Shown piece after piece: positions 1-11,830 of a stretch of DNA of 64,000 bases. Numbering within the stretch: the stretch's first letter is position 1; every line of letters begins with the position of its first letter. Below the pieces are notes generated by a model. It saw only the letters and a list, made by a program, of their open reading frames with translations. It was not told the origin of the DNA and ran no database searches. The stretch comes from Earliella scabrosa. Its lineage: Eukaryota > Basidiomycota > Agaricomycetes > Polyporales > Polyporaceae. The DNA lies in NCBI GenBank assembly GCA_022605405.1, contig JABYQQ010000009.1, forward strand, positions 1,736,001 to 1,800,000, written 5' to 3'. A program made the position numbers and the translations under genes.

Positions 1-295
1 CTTCAGCATAAGGTCGGTGTCGTATCTGTTCGCTGCAGTATCTCGCTCAGTATTGTTGGTCACAGTGCCGGGATCTTCTCTGTACGGCGGAGGCCGCGCT
101 TGTCCGAGGCTTGGGAACGTGAGGCAGAGTCGGGCGTAACAAAGATGCACTTTGTATTGTCACCGCGGACAAGAATATACACGGTCTGCTACTACGACGA
201 TGCGCGGCTTCTCGCTGCCCCCTCCTCCACTCCGGTTGGGTCGATCTAAGGGGCCGCGTTCTGTCTGTCTGGAGAAGCATCTTGCGCCCAGTTCC
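1..295. other. no gene recognised, window edge
   Basis: No convincing coding region. Open frames here are short, Arg/Ser-rich and match no family I recognise. This is the 3' flank of the minus-strand NTase-like gene that ends at 296. Confidence 0.5.
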
Positions 296-1429
296 TCATT
301 GCGACACGGCGCGCCGACCTCGCACAGATGGATAAAGACTGTCCCGCGCGACAATTCGTCCTCGGCGGGGGGCGGTCGTGGGAGGGAGAGGAAATGGATC
401 CGGGATGGCCAGTATCGGCGTCGAAATGAGCCAGTCGTTCAGAACCGGATCTGACCTGTCACATCGACGCTGACAGATGAACAGGGTGAGGAGGCGCCAC
501 GTCACTGTCAGTCCGAACGGCGGTAGTTCGCGTCCCCTCGCGCTGCCGCTGTGCTCGCCGTACAATGGATCCATGTAGTCCAACAGGCAGCCGGGGTCAC
601 CGAGGTGTCTCGACTGTTGGGGGCAGATGTACTGCGTTTTGAAGCAGGGGTTCTGTGTGTTCAATGGGGTATGGGGCGACGCGTCATGATAGTACTCCGT
701 CCATATACCGGCGTGAGGCGCGAACACGAATCCTCCGCGAATGGTCGCTCCCAGCACGACGCAGTCCACGTCGCTGATAGTGGGGAGGCGTACGTCGGAC
801 AGTAGCGCGCGGCGGTGTAAGGTCAGTGCGGGGTACGCACATGCGAAGCTGTGTTCTGTGATGTAATTCATGACGGCGGTGGAGGGGGAGCGAACGAGTG
901 TCGAGCAACCCGTCGATGCGGCAGCTTTGTACACTGCGATCGCCCGGCCGCTTCGCAAGCGGAAGGTGATGATACCCGAGATGTCGCGCTCTGCGCCGAA
1001 TTGACGAGGGGGGGCTCGCGCGCGGGTGGCCACGATGTTGCTGCTGTTAGCAGGGCAGGAGGAAAGTCTTGTGACAAGGGGGGCGAAGGTGCTCCGACCA
1101 GCATAGATTTGGAGCACGTCGCATGTCACGGACGCGTCCTGCAGGATGAAGGAGAGCGCGGCGATGCCGCCCACCACCGCGCGGAACTCGGTGAGGTGTC
1201 GCAGGAATGCGGGAGGGTCGTCGAAAAACGGATGCAGCACTGCGATGAGACGGCGACGAAGCACCTCCGTCACCTCGACGTAGAGCGTTCGGCAGGTGTT
1301 TCGCCACTGTATTCTCTCTGGCAAAGCCATCATTTCCAGAATAGACACATGGACATCGCTGTTCACGCTAGCAGGGTGGTTAGCAAAGGAAGGGTGTGTT
1401 CAGTTACAATTCGGCACTACTCACTCCAT
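296..1429 (-). CDS. F-box-like / degenerate nucleotidyltransferase-fold protein B1
   Basis: One of a family of seven related genes in this window. Proposed exons are 1425-1429 (only ATGGA) and 296-1367, split by a 57-nt GT-AG intron; the sum of 1077 nt is in frame and gives 358 aa. The N-terminus (MDVNSDVHV, then LEMMALPERIQWRNTCRTLY) resembles an F-box-like helix pair. It is followed by the NTase-fold strand-turn element VVGGIAALSFIL. The position that is DLDIYV in the A-type genes reads DVLQIYAG here, so the catalytic Asp pair is lost. A conserved family tail follows: an FACAYPALTL motif, a CP-Q-RHLGDPG motif and a DP motif. The function is unknown; it may be a non-catalytic NTase-like scaffold. 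The tiny first exon is the weakest part of the model, and starting at the GTG at 1366 is the alternative. Confidence 0.65.
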
Positions 1430-2304
1430 GATAGCGGACGGAGTTTGCAATACTGAATCTACGAGGACACCGACTGCTGCGCCGGTGTCGGGGACTTCGG
1501 CATGGGCGGTCGAGGGGACAGGCATCGCGCGCGCCCGGGGATGATTGAGTGTTGCGCGATGAGCAGAGCTGCGACAGAAAGAGCGGGCGTAATCGGGGTG
1601 TACTTATAGATGAACGGGAAGGAGATCCACTGAATAGTGGTTCGGAATTTCATGAGTACGACAGATAAGGTCGGCGACGGAATGTGTATGGCTTTGACTG
1701 GCGGGACGGACGCTGCCCAGTTCCCTATGCCATGCGAAGTGTAAGCTGCAGTGCTCGTCTCCGGTTGTACCGAGCGATCAGCTGCCAGTGGATCCAGCCG
1801 TCGGCCCGTCTACAGCGATGGTGGTGCCAGTCTTCGTCGTCCCTTCGCCGTACGGACGCTTACCGCGATCCCGTCGGTGATGAAGATCGCGTGTGACTGA
1901 GCGGAGGCTGTGACTAGCCATAGATCAACTGTGGGGTGCGGGCCGTGGTCGAGGAATCCGATCAACCGGAACCAGACGCGCTGTCCCGTTCAGACGCCGC
2001 GCGCCACATGCCGCCGGGCCCGTTGAAAACAGACGGCGGGCGGTTGCGGCCCGCGATGTCTCCGTACTGGACGGAGCACATTCATGCAGGAGTCGAACGC
2101 GCATGGATTCTTCGGTATCGTCATGCTACACTAACAACGTGGAAGATGCTGGGTGGAAAATGCATCGTGCATCGCTGTGAGTGGACTACATGTCACCAGC
2201 CCGATCTTCGTGCTACTGTGATCTGAGTTTTAGTACGTTCGGTCGTGCCCAAGGTGTCATGAGCCGGTTTCTGGACACTCCCACCGGACTCTGCGAAGCA
2301 TCAC
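1430..2304. other. intergenic, no gene recognised
   Basis: It separates B1 from the 3' end of the RNR large-subunit-like gene; both are minus strand, so it holds the promoter of B1. Short plus-strand frames at 1684-1896 and 1936-2226 show no family features. No repeat was seen. Confidence 0.4.
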
Positions 2305-5040
2305 CTATAGCGGTGATCCGAAGACCAGCCATGGATACAGCGACCGAGTTGGGCTGTGCGACAGCGATGCGTGGGTGGGCGGAGGTTCAATGAAATGTAA
2401 GGCAGTCTTGAGACGTGATTCCCATGCCCGGTGCTGTAGTACGCGCTGTATGATCGCAGTAGATGGTATCAATGCACAATCAAACGGATACTCGTACTTG
2501 ACGCACCCGAGTTGTAGGCTGATAACGCGGAACGCTGACCTGAGTCAGGTAGCTCTGTTCAATGAACGGAGCGCGCTCCGCTGCCATATCCACCAGGGTG
2601 GCCGGACTCCACTCCCACGAGGTGCGGAATATGCGCTTGACCCAAAGCGGGATGTTCGGTATATGCTTGATGGATCCTGGAGAGTGCCGCGAGTGTGAGC
2701 GGAGCGCCTCTTCTATGACCACGGCAGAGGACGTTTACCTCGATCTGACTGGATTTCCCGTGCCATCGCTTCTGTCCAGAGTCCCTCCCGCTCCAAGACA
2801 GCTACTAGCAACGGGTGCACCTCTTGGAGAACAGCATCTCCCGCGTTCGCCGTGCGTATGTTGCTGCCGCGTCCGTTAGCCATTATTCTGCGCTGCTTTC
2901 GCGCCACGCACCTGTAATGCGGATCCATTGCTTCTCCGTCTGCGTGAATAGCCGGAAACCACTGCATGGGCGGCATGCAGGCTAGCATGCAGTTCCGGAG
3001 ACCGTGCCTGGAAATGAGTTGCCGGAGCACGTCAAAGCCTTGGTCGGAACTCATGTCGACGGGCCACATGTTGACGTAGTGACGTCCCCGCTCTCCGAGG
3101 GACCCCGACCAGGTGGAGCATGGACCATCTCCTTCCGCCAATTCGCAGCTGGCGTTAAGCATCGCGGTGTAGAACGTCTCGAAGATCTCGATAGCTGCGA
3201 TACGCGCTTCTCCCGACGTGAAGGGTATCTCCAGCAGAATGAAAGCGTCCGCAAGTCCGTGAACTCCTAGGCAAACAGGACGTGCGTCTCGAGCGTGTTG
3301 CGCTGCGCTCTGGTTGACTTGACGGACCAGGTCATTAAGGCGGTCTCCGACGAGAACGGCCTGCTTCACAGCTTCACGGAAGCCGGCGAAGTCGAAATTC
3401 CCGTCGGCCGTTACGAACGCGGGAAGTGCCAAGGACATCGGTACCACGCCTACTCTAGCGCCAGGTGGACCGACTGCTGAACATGTCGCGCTTGCATCCA
3501 GACACGGCTGGGCGCCGAGATGCTGGAGACCGTTTTTCCCTAACCACGCTCTGGTGAAGGAGCAGTGCACTCGCAAGGAACTTGTGCACTCACTGTTCAA
3601 CGCGCACCAGAAGACACACTTGACCCGTCCTCCGTCTTGCTGTGCATCAGTGATGCTCTGCCACAGTTCCCTCGCAGAGACCTGGACGGAGTTTTGCAAC
3701 GCAGCTTCGTAGTAGACGTAGCGGGCAGTGAATCGCCCGCTATACAGGTGGCCGAGGTCCGATGCCGCGGCAGGGTCGAGCAACGTCCAGCTCGCATTCT
3801 CCTGGAGCCTTTCCATGCTACAAGCGGACCGCAAGTCAGCGACCCCGTTGCAACCGAGATTGTCAACACCCACAAAATGTCCGGAATCAGGATTCCCGCG
3901 GTAATGTGCTGTACTTCCTGTATCTCGGTTTCTCTGCCCGATATTTCGCGAATGAACTGCGTGATGCCTTCGTGCCAGAGGGGCATGTAGACCACAGTAG
4001 TGGTCTGCGGCGTTCCAGAAGTCTGAGCTTCCGTGATGGCGAGATCGTCCAGTTCGCGCAGACATCTGGAGAACGCGGTCCCGCTGTGAAGCAACGGGAA
4101 CTGATTAGCCTTACAACATCGTCATGGACGGACAGTACGCGTACCCAGTCTGTGAAAGGGGACTGATTACTGCCGCGACATGTGTGCCTCGTCGCCAGTG
4201 CTCGCGAACCGTGTCCAGACTTGCCGCTGACAAACAGCCGTTGTCGGTGTTTAATTCCAGGTCCGCGGTACCCGTCAGGGGCATGATATCCCTGGTTGTA
4301 CATGCAACTGAGCAGATCTGCGGAGGGAGGACCAATACCTGCCTAGACAGCAAGTCATACGTTTCCTCCACCGCGGTCAAGTCCAACCCACGCACGGCCA
4401 GCGCCACCCGCAGGAACATGAATTGAGGCCGTTCTGCTATTGTTCCGTTCACGCGCAGGAGATAGCGATCAGCGATGGTGCGCAACGTCGGACTGGCCGT
4501 ATTTTGTCAGATTTCCGGGCTCAATGCCATAGAGGTTGTCAATACACTCACTACCACAACTGCAGGTCGCGCTCGTGATGCACGATGCGATGAAGCGCTG
4601 CGGTGTTGCGTGCGATGAACGTTCGAACGTCGTCTCGAAGACAGTCCGGTCCGTCTGCAACGTCATCGCCGAGATCAGGGACGTCGTGTATATCAGGTCA
4701 GTCTCGGCCTGTCGCAAGCTACGATAACTGGGCTTACCCAAAGGGATAGTAGTGAGCCAGACAGCGGGAGACTCCGGTATTGTGACGTGCAGCGCGAGAG
4801 CGTACAAGCGGGAGGCCAGCTTGGCGTGGTCTGGATGCAGTAGGCCGTATCCAGCGACTGTTTCGGCCGCTCGTATCTGTGCAATAAACATCGGGCGCTG
4901 TTTCAGCGCTATTCGTCAGGTATTTTTTGCCCAGCGTACCAATATGTTATGTTCATCCAGACCGCTTGAATCCAGATTGCGCAGTGCCACTGCAATCCTG
5001 ACATGCGGTCAATATATGCGTCCGCGCGGTCCGAACTATC
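2305..5040 (-). CDS. diverged, probably catalytically dead ribonucleotide reductase large-subunit paralogue
   Basis: Minus-strand exons align in order with the RNR large subunit at 34.6-37.8 kb. They run about 5016-4925 (RIAVALRNLDSSGLDEHNIL), 4891-4470, 4485-4300 (RYLLRVNGTIAERPQF), about 4040-3890 (VYMPLWHEGI, ILIPDIL), then a long open exon to 2713, 2700-2480 (VDMAAERAPFIEQS) and about 2425-2305 (HRAWESRLKTALHF). Exon edges are approximate. Residues essential in class I RNR large subunits are missing. The SCFL cysteine region is absent, the NLCTE motif reads AQPCLDA, and the second active-site Cys in AVCTLASIALP is replaced (GVVPMSLALP). The radical-transfer Tyr pair (GLYYLRTRP) is ALHFIEPPP, and there is no C-terminal CxxC. 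Frames stay open across long stretches, so it looks like a diverged coding gene rather than a fresh pseudogene. It may bind nucleotides or RNR subunits without catalysis. Confidence 0.75.
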
Positions 5041-6104
5041 ATACCGTTGCAGAGTGCCCTGGATTCCAGGTAAGTCCCCCGCGATCTATGCAGTCGCGAG
5101 CAGCAGTGAGCTTCCGTCGGCAGTCTGAAGGATTAAGCGAGCCAGTACACACGCGGGACAGTAAGTCAGGCAGTCTTCCCTGATCCGGAGAAGTTGGAGC
5201 GTGGTTCTGTTGTCCAGCCTGCATGACGGGTGACGACACAGGTAGACGTAATGGCGAACGGTGTGGGATGTTCTTTCTGACAAGGTGTGCCTCTTTTATC
5301 CATCTGCGTTGTGGAGACGGAGCCTTGCAAGATACATGTACCCAGCAGATGATCACCGCCCGAGTTGCGTCGGAATCCGAGGTCCACGGATAGAGCATGC
5401 TATCCTGTGATCTGCGCTCCGGCAACGGGTGCGACCGGATGACATTGAGGAACTGCATGTAGGTAGCAATTGTTATCACGGGGGCCGTTTGGAAGACGGG
5501 AAGACCGGTGCAATCACCCACCACTGTTCTCGCCGCGCTGTTCCTTGTTGATCAAGGGCCGCTGCGCCGTGTGGGGGCAGTCTACCCGTTGAGTCAGTCG
5601 TCCGGCTTGTCGTGGGTTGCTTGGTGCTTTCGCCAGATGAACACCGTGACCCGTGTTGCGACTGTGCTCACGGGCTTCCGAGGGGACCAACGGCTGCGGA
5701 ATTAGAGAATTGTCTGCCGATCGAGCCCATGCTCCTCCTTACCGTACGAAGGCGTCGTAGGCGTACGTAGGCCACTTGTAGATGTAGTGAACCGCGCCCG
5801 CGTGCAGCGAGGTCAATTTCCCCGCTGTCCTCGTAGAGCGTGATTGCCGCACGCCCCGTCTTGACTTACGGTGATCGGAATTTTCGGCCACGCGGATTGA
5901 ACAGCACATTCTAAACCTTCCGTGTCACATCGTGACTACATCTGTGTACATGGTCCCCGCACTCCGCGCCATCTCCTCTTCTCTGCTCATGTGCTGCCTA
6001 GGACATCTGCGCTAGGCGTGTACACCGCAGTGCTCTCCGTCTGGAAGCGATAGCGCCTATCCGCCACAGACCCCCCCCCCAACCGGTAATGCAAGTCTGA
6101 TCAG
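5041..6104. other. intergenic, no gene recognised
   Basis: A minus-strand frame at 5039-5524 may be a 5' exon of the RNR-like gene, but I see no ATP-cone motif in it. A run of ten C lies at 6071-6080. Nothing else is supported. Confidence 0.35.
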
Positions 6105-6540
6105 TTATCGGCTACGACTGAGCAGCGTAGTCACGTACCGCTGCACAACAAGATCGATCAGCCGACGTTCCGCGGGGTGCACGCTGACAACAAGCATGGG
6201 ATGGGCGGACGAATGCCGCAACACCAACAGGTTTCCTCGGACGTGTATTCCGAGTACTTCTTCCAGTGCCTGATTGTTCGGTGCGTTTCGCTGGAAGGTG
6301 CTCGAGATGACGGTGTAGTCATTTGTCAGCTGAAAACCAGTTGCAGGAATGCTGGAAAGTCGGACGTGGCGAACTCCGTGCGGAAACCAGTGCGATACGT
6401 CCACGTCGGTGGCCCATGGAGCGGAATGTTGGTCGTCGTCCCCAGGCTCCGGACATGACAGCACGACGGTGCGCGACTTCACATCGCCGGCCGGGTATAG
6501 CAGAGCCTTGACGGTGCGGTGTCCTGTAGACTGAATTCGT
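6105..6540 (-). CDS. hypothetical protein X, 3' exon
   Basis: An open minus-strand exon reads KALLYPAGDVKSRTVVLSC, then HWFPHGVRHVRL, NDYTVISSTF, VRGNLLVLRHSSAHPML and LIDLVVQRYV to a stop at 6105. A plausible 3' splice site (CTACAG) lies near 6528. The layout resembles an uncharacterised family common in Agaricomycetes, often found in MYND-finger proteins, but no MYND finger was found upstream in this copy. The 5' exons are unresolved. A possible relative on the plus arm lies at 22.6-23.4 kb. No function can be assigned. Confidence 0.45.
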
Positions 6541-7644
6541 GTGTCAGCGCAGTCAGGCTGCTGTAGGCATGGGTGGCAGTACTACTTTTCCGCATTTGCG
6601 GGACAACTCTCGATTCCACGCGCGGACAGCACTCGCACTGGTATCGCGGAGCTGACTGTCAAGTGTCTGGCATCATGCGTTCTGTCAGATCGTTCTGGCG
6701 TATATGGGACATGAATAGAAAATTCTCACAATACGGCGCGATCGACGATGCAAAGTAGCGTGCTCCATGCTGATGTGAAGACTGGAAGGTACAAGGTGGA
6801 GGTGGATGTGGGACAAGCCGTCCACTGTCGACGTGCTATTACAGTGATCCCCAACGCTGGCTCGGAAATACTGCTCCCAAGGTCCGGACGCCGATGTATG
6901 TTGGCTGAAACGGAGCGCCAGTCAGTGCTCGCACCGGCCCGAATCGCGGTCCCGCTGACTGCTGACCTGTAATGGGATGATGCGGCGAGGAAACTTGCGC
7001 TGCCCGGGCCGCTTCTGTCGGTTCAGACCCGCCGCCGACGGGGAGTGCGCCCGACACTACAGCGGAATACCACCTCCATGACAGTGGTTCCGGTTGGTCG
7101 TCACGAAGGTGCACCACGTCTTTTTTAAATCGCCGTCCACGCGGAACGCAACGCAGCGAGCACGGGATCGGAGATGAGCAGTCTCCATGCGCGTCGGAGG
7201 CGCGTGGTTCGGGCGGACCGCTTACTGGCTCGGAGCGTAGTCGACGGACTCCGTGGACACGCACCGCCGTTGATGTACTCTGTTACTGTGTTTGTAGGTA
7301 CGTACGGTCCGTCGACGTCCGGACTTCCGCGCCCCAGTAGTCTTCGTGGATATCCCGTAGTCTTCGGGACCGTACTGTATTCGACGATGTAGGAATAAGT
7401 GACAGATTCGCATGGGGCTGATACTGCGGTACGTACGAGAAGGGAGTCAACTGGACACAACGGGCCTCTCAGTCCACCGCCGGTCCGTCACCCGCGTGCT
7501 CTCTTTCCGAAGGAATCGGTAGAACATGACCGCCCCTAGTTCCAGCACCACAACCACGTCATTCCGGTTCGCAGCCGCAGACACATCATCCAGGCGTGAC
7601 AATCAATAAATTGGGGTGTCCGGGCGGCGACGGCGCGGTCGACA
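6541..7644. other. no clear gene; possible 5' exons of protein X
   Basis: Minus-strand frames at 6839-7264 and 7125-7460 are open but low in recognisable features. They could be unplaced upstream exons of protein X. Confidence 0.3.
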
Positions 7645-8850
7645 CTACGAGAGTGGGACTTCGCCGGGAGAATTTCGATTGACCGTGCTGCATCTACCGT
7701 CCTCGTGCTGGATGACGCGTCTTGATTCCGGTACACGCCCGTCCACATTCGCGCCGCGGGTGCCGCAGCGCGGGATTTCATTCACTGGTTCTGCGTCATG
7801 TCTTAGCGCAGGGCACAACATGCGGAAACAAAGACTCGCCCGTTCTACCGGGAGTTGACGCTTGATCCGCCAGCCTCGAAGAGTGCGAGTGACAGGCATG
7901 GAGGAAGTGGGCTGCAGATGTGGGGAAGAAAAGACCACACAGACAGCCTTCGTGTCGCCGAAGTAGTCGGCCTCGAAGCGTCCGGTGTCGCCGGTTGCAT
8001 CTCTGTGTTGTGCCTGGAGGAATTTGAACCCGCGGCTCTCGTATTTTGCAAGAGCGCTGTGCTCTTTCGGAGTAAGGACGTCGCGGTCAACGATGCCGCG
8101 CCTGTTCAGCGTCTCCGCGGGATAACCGCAGAAGCATCCCCCCGGCGTGATGAAATTCATGACAAGAGTCGTCCAGTAAAAGAGCAGGGGGTAGATGGGA
8201 GTGTTCACGGGGCTACGGATGACGTCCACTCGCCGTCCACTGCGCGTGGCGAATATTTGAACTTCCTTGATGCCGTTGGCCACCTGGTCTGGGAATGGCG
8301 GGCCACTGGGCGGAATGTCGGCGAGGAGAGTGAATGCAAGGAGCGGACGTAACTGCAAACCATCCACGAACATTTGAAACGCGTTATCTGGGACGTAGAT
8401 GTCGAGATCCTTGGGCGTCCAACCGCAGTCCTGGGTGAGGAACTGCAATGCCGCCGAACCCGAAATCACCGCTCCGCATGCATCCATGAGTTCGTTCAAC
8501 TCGGGTAGGCCATCCTGGACGAACGGGAGGATGCACTGTGCATACCGCTGTCGGAGGATCGATGCTGCCACCTCGCAGAACCGTTTTGCAGTGCGACGCC
8601 ACCGCAGCAGCATCCGCAAGTCGCTGTGATACATGATGCGCAGCGCTACGTCTTCAGGAATACTGTGATAGGTTCTGTGGTTAGTGTGCGCACGCTCGCG
8701 CGGCTTCGCACTTTTCATTGCGTTCGACACGCACCTGACGGACAGCCAGCCACCTTGCGCTGTTGACCTGTTCCCGGGAGAAGACGGGAGCGCGGAGCCC
8801 GAGTCACTGTCGGCGTTGACATGAGCGAGTGCGCACTGCACCGAGTTCAT
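7645..8850 (-). CDS. F-box-like / nucleotidyltransferase-fold protein A (left copy)
   Basis: Proposed exons are 8735-8850 and 7645-8662 around a 72-nt intron; 1134 nt in frame, 377 aa. A short variable leader is followed by an F-box-like segment (SIPEDVALRIMYHSDLRMLL). An NTase-fold core comes next: AVISGSAALQFL, then W-x-PKDLDIYV about 20 residues on, and a third acidic strand GRRVDVIRSP. This GS...DxD...D pattern is typical of DNA polymerase beta-superfamily nucleotidyltransferases, so catalysis is possible. The rest includes FITPGGCFCGYPAETLNRRG and EADYFGDTKAV, both shared with the right-arm copy at 27.7-28.9 kb. The split codon at the intron matches that copy, so the two are paralogues. 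The substrate is unknown. Confidence 0.78.
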   Translation of the reverse strand: MNSVQCALAHVNADSDSGSALPSSPGNRSTAQGGWLSVRCVSNAMKSAKPRERAHTNHRTYHSIPEDVALRIMYHSDLRMLLRWRRTAKRFCEVAASILRQRYAQCILPFVQDGLPELNELMDACGAVISGSAALQFLTQDCGWTPKDLDIYVPDNAFQMFVDGLQLRPLLAFTLLADIPPSGPPFPDQVANGIKEVQIFATRSGRRVDVIRSPVNTPIYPLLFYWTTLVMNFITPGGCFCGYPAETLNRRGIVDRDVLTPKEHSALAKYESRGFKFLQAQHRDATGDTGRFEADYFGDTKAVCVVFSSPHLQPTSSMPVTRTLRGWRIKRQLPVERASLCFRMLCPALRHDAEPVNEIPRCGTRGANVDGRVPESRRVIQHEDGRCSTVNRNSPGEVPLS

Positions 8851-10038
8851 ACGTACTGTCGTTGAAGCAGCGATGACCCTCGTGAAGAGCTCATTGGAGC
8901 AGAGGTGAGTGTGGATGTTGGAGGGAAAAGATGAACCGTGGGAAAGGGGGCAGGGGCGGTTGATGTAAACGTCGCTGCCTCGCCCGGTCCGGATCCTCCG
9001 GTTACGGCGTCTTGGAAGACTACGAGAACCGCAGTTCAGAAGCAAACGGTCCTCGTCCACCGCCAGATTCTAGTCTGCTCGTCACGTCTCCGCGCCCAGT
9101 GTGGCTGCTGAGCCCGTTCAACCCGTCGAGTGGATCGGCATCTCTGCTGTGCGACTCTGGTCAATGTTCGATCTCTCTCGTTACTTGACACGCCAACGCC
9201 CAATCAACTATCTCGGTCCTCGAATACAGGAGTGGCTTCACTTGGTGACGTGGGGGACATAGCTCACACATGTAGTCGCTAATCAAGGTAGCTGAGGTTT
9301 GAATGAGCGACGCAGACTCTGAACGTCACCTGGGCTGACCCTGCATCTTCGTTCACAGTCGGCTCGCGGCGATCCAGTTGATTCACGCCGCTGCGGTGGG
9401 GTAGACTTGGCGCCGTCCGCGACACCGTTATATCAACAGGAAAAGGACGCCGAGTGGCGGTGGACTGGTACGAACAAGGACCGGATGGAGGGACGAGGAC
9501 ATCCGCGTCAAGCACAACACACAGGTTAGCGAGAGTCTTGTAAGTAGGCAATTGATAACCTGTTAACGAACTCTGCTGCTGAAGCCGAATCTGGGTTGCT
9601 CTCGTTGCCGTCGTTCGAGATTACTGCGCGACGTCACTTGAACGCTAGGTCTGTTATATCGCGCTCTGGGCGTCGGGAGCCTACTACCTAAGACAGCGCG
9701 CGGGATGCGTCGACGGAAACATGCTCCCGCTTCCAGTGGACGAGGCCGATCATGACTGCTGTCACTTGCACGTATGGACGAGCGCGTTGCACGTTGAATG
9801 GAGCGTGGTTTTCTGAGCGCCACTGAGAACCGCTGCGGCTCGGGGTGTTTGCGTCCCGCTAGATGGATGTCTACTTGAACCCACAACAGCTCGACTTCGT
9901 CCATGGCACGCGACTTATCCATACGCCACATGCATAGATATCCAGGCCAGTACTGCTGTTATACAATGCAATCTGCGGTGCCAACACTTCGTCGCGTCCC
10001 GGCCCCCTTCCCATCGGGTCTGCCCCCCTCCACGGCGA
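8851..10038. other. intergenic, no gene recognised
   Basis: It lies between NTase-like B2 and NTase A, both minus strand, and should include the promoter of NTase A. Minus-strand frames at 9279-9551 and 9563-9931 lack family features. Confidence 0.35.
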
Positions 10039-11252
10039 CTATAAACTCAACCGTCGCTGCCCCCGCTTCCATTTCATTCGCCGCTCCTCGTTACTCTGTT
10101 CGAAGCGGTGCAGGAGACGTCGATGGAGTGTGGGGAAGAACATCGTCCCACTCGTGAATACCGACGGCATCGATATCATACCTCGGGGAACCACTCCGCC
10201 CTGCTGCGCGCAGTTTCCGTCGCACGACTGCGAGCTCCACAGCCTCCACGCAGCCATGACGCCGAAGGGCGCTACGGCAAGGACCCGTGCGTTCCTCGCA
10301 TCTCCCCGAATAGGATCAAAGAACACCACCATCGATCCTTCATCCCCGAAATGGCGTCCTTGGTCTGGACAGATGAAAAGTTCTGCGAGACAGCGGAAGA
10401 TTCCTAGAGGGGGGTCGGGGATAGCACGATGGATGTACGCGGGGAGCTGCGTCGGTTCATGGACCAGGTCGTATCCGGCTTCGATTAGCCTCGCCATGGT
10501 GACGTACTCCTCGTCGGCGAGCGCAGAGACGCGCAGGTCGGACACCAGCGCATGCCTGCTAAGAGTGAGGCGGGGGTACGCGCATCCAAAGGAGAACTCC
10601 CCGACAAAGTTCATCAAGGCGGTGCACCACGATCGCGCCAGCACCGAGCATGCACTGACGCCGAACGCTTCGTAGACGTGGATGACCCTTCCCCGCGATG
10701 TCTTGAAGGTCTCCCGCCGGCTGATGTCACGGGTGTGGGCGTACGTTGGTGTCATCGACGAGGATCCAGTCCAGTCCACATGCGCAGCGACGACGCTGGA
10801 GCGCTTCATGCGGTCCATCAGTAGGGTGAATGTGGAGTTGTTGACAAAGATGTCCATCCGGCCGGGAGCGAAGCCATCGCCCCGCAACAGCAGATTAAGC
10901 GCGAACTCGCCGCCGATGATCGCGCCGCACTCTGTCAGGACGCGGAGCAGGCCGCGCGTGCATGGAAGGAAGACCTCGATCGCGCCGTGGAGTTCTGCCT
11001 TGAGAATCCGCACACTCTGGAGGTACGTCGTGCGAGATGCCGCGCGCCACGCGATCAGAGTGGGAAGGTCCATCTCTTGAATAATGGCAAGACAAATGTC
11101 TTCGTTCACGCTGACAGTGGAAGAGCATCGGGTGAGACTCGCTTGCTTTATAAGTACGGACTACAATGTACTTACCCAATGTCGCGTCTGTCCACTCTGA
11201 CACAGTGTTCAGGCAATTCAACGCTGAAATTCATATTCGCAATCTGTGCCAT
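10039..11252 (-). CDS. F-box-like / degenerate nucleotidyltransferase-fold protein B2
   Basis: Exons 11176-11252 and 10039-11110 around a 65-nt intron give 1149 nt in frame, 382 aa. Exon 1 starts MAQIANMNFSV. Exon 2 opens VNEDICLAIIQEMDLPTLIA, aligning with B1 and B3, and has the same length (1072 nt) as exon 2 in both. The NTase-fold signature is IIGGEFALNLLL followed by GRMDIFVNNSTF. One Asp of the DxD pair remains but the GS motif is GG, so catalysis is doubtful. It shares the family tail with FGCAYPRLTL, ICPDQGRHFGDEGSM and FFDP, and its closest relative by eye is the right-arm B gene. A TATA-like ACTTATAAAGC lies within the intron on the coding strand, so an alternative downstream start is conceivable. 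Confidence 0.72.
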
Positions 11253-11830
11253 CGCCCGTCAGCACACACCTGCGCAAGTCAGACGCTAGCTACGTACCGC
11301 GTGCTGCGTTCTGGATAGCGTGCGATGTTCTGCAGCTACGAACGACCTCGCCTCCCTACTTATGGATCCTTGAAGGTGGCAGCTGTTCTGTGGCCTCCGC
11401 TGCATGTCCGCTGCTGCTTCGCGAATCTTTCCTTGATCAGGTGGAACGCCATCGCCTACTGACCGGCGGGCCGGCGACATGGAACATCTCTGACAGCGCG
11501 TGATTCCGTGTCACCGGACGCAACTGTGGACAATGCTCGTTCCGACACCGAACGGAATTCGCGGCGCTTTATCTTTCCGTATGCCCCGCGGCGTACGTCT
11601 CGATCTGTCATTGGAGTCACGCGCTCTCTATCCACGGCTTCGACGGCACTGAATATCGGCGACGGGGTCGAGTGGTACGTCAGGAATCATGGCTTAGCAC
11701 CGTCCGCCTGTTGGTGTTTGACTGGGTACACTCTCATCACAGCGCAGCACCAGTCTCAGCTGCTCCCCCCGGGTGAAGGAACAAACGCAACGCAGCTTCA
11801 ACACAGCCGGCTGTACTAGTACATTGCCCC
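11253..11830. other. intergenic, no gene recognised
   Basis: It lies between the MYND gene and B2, both minus strand, and should hold the promoter of B2. No open frame of note was seen on either strand. Confidence 0.4.
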
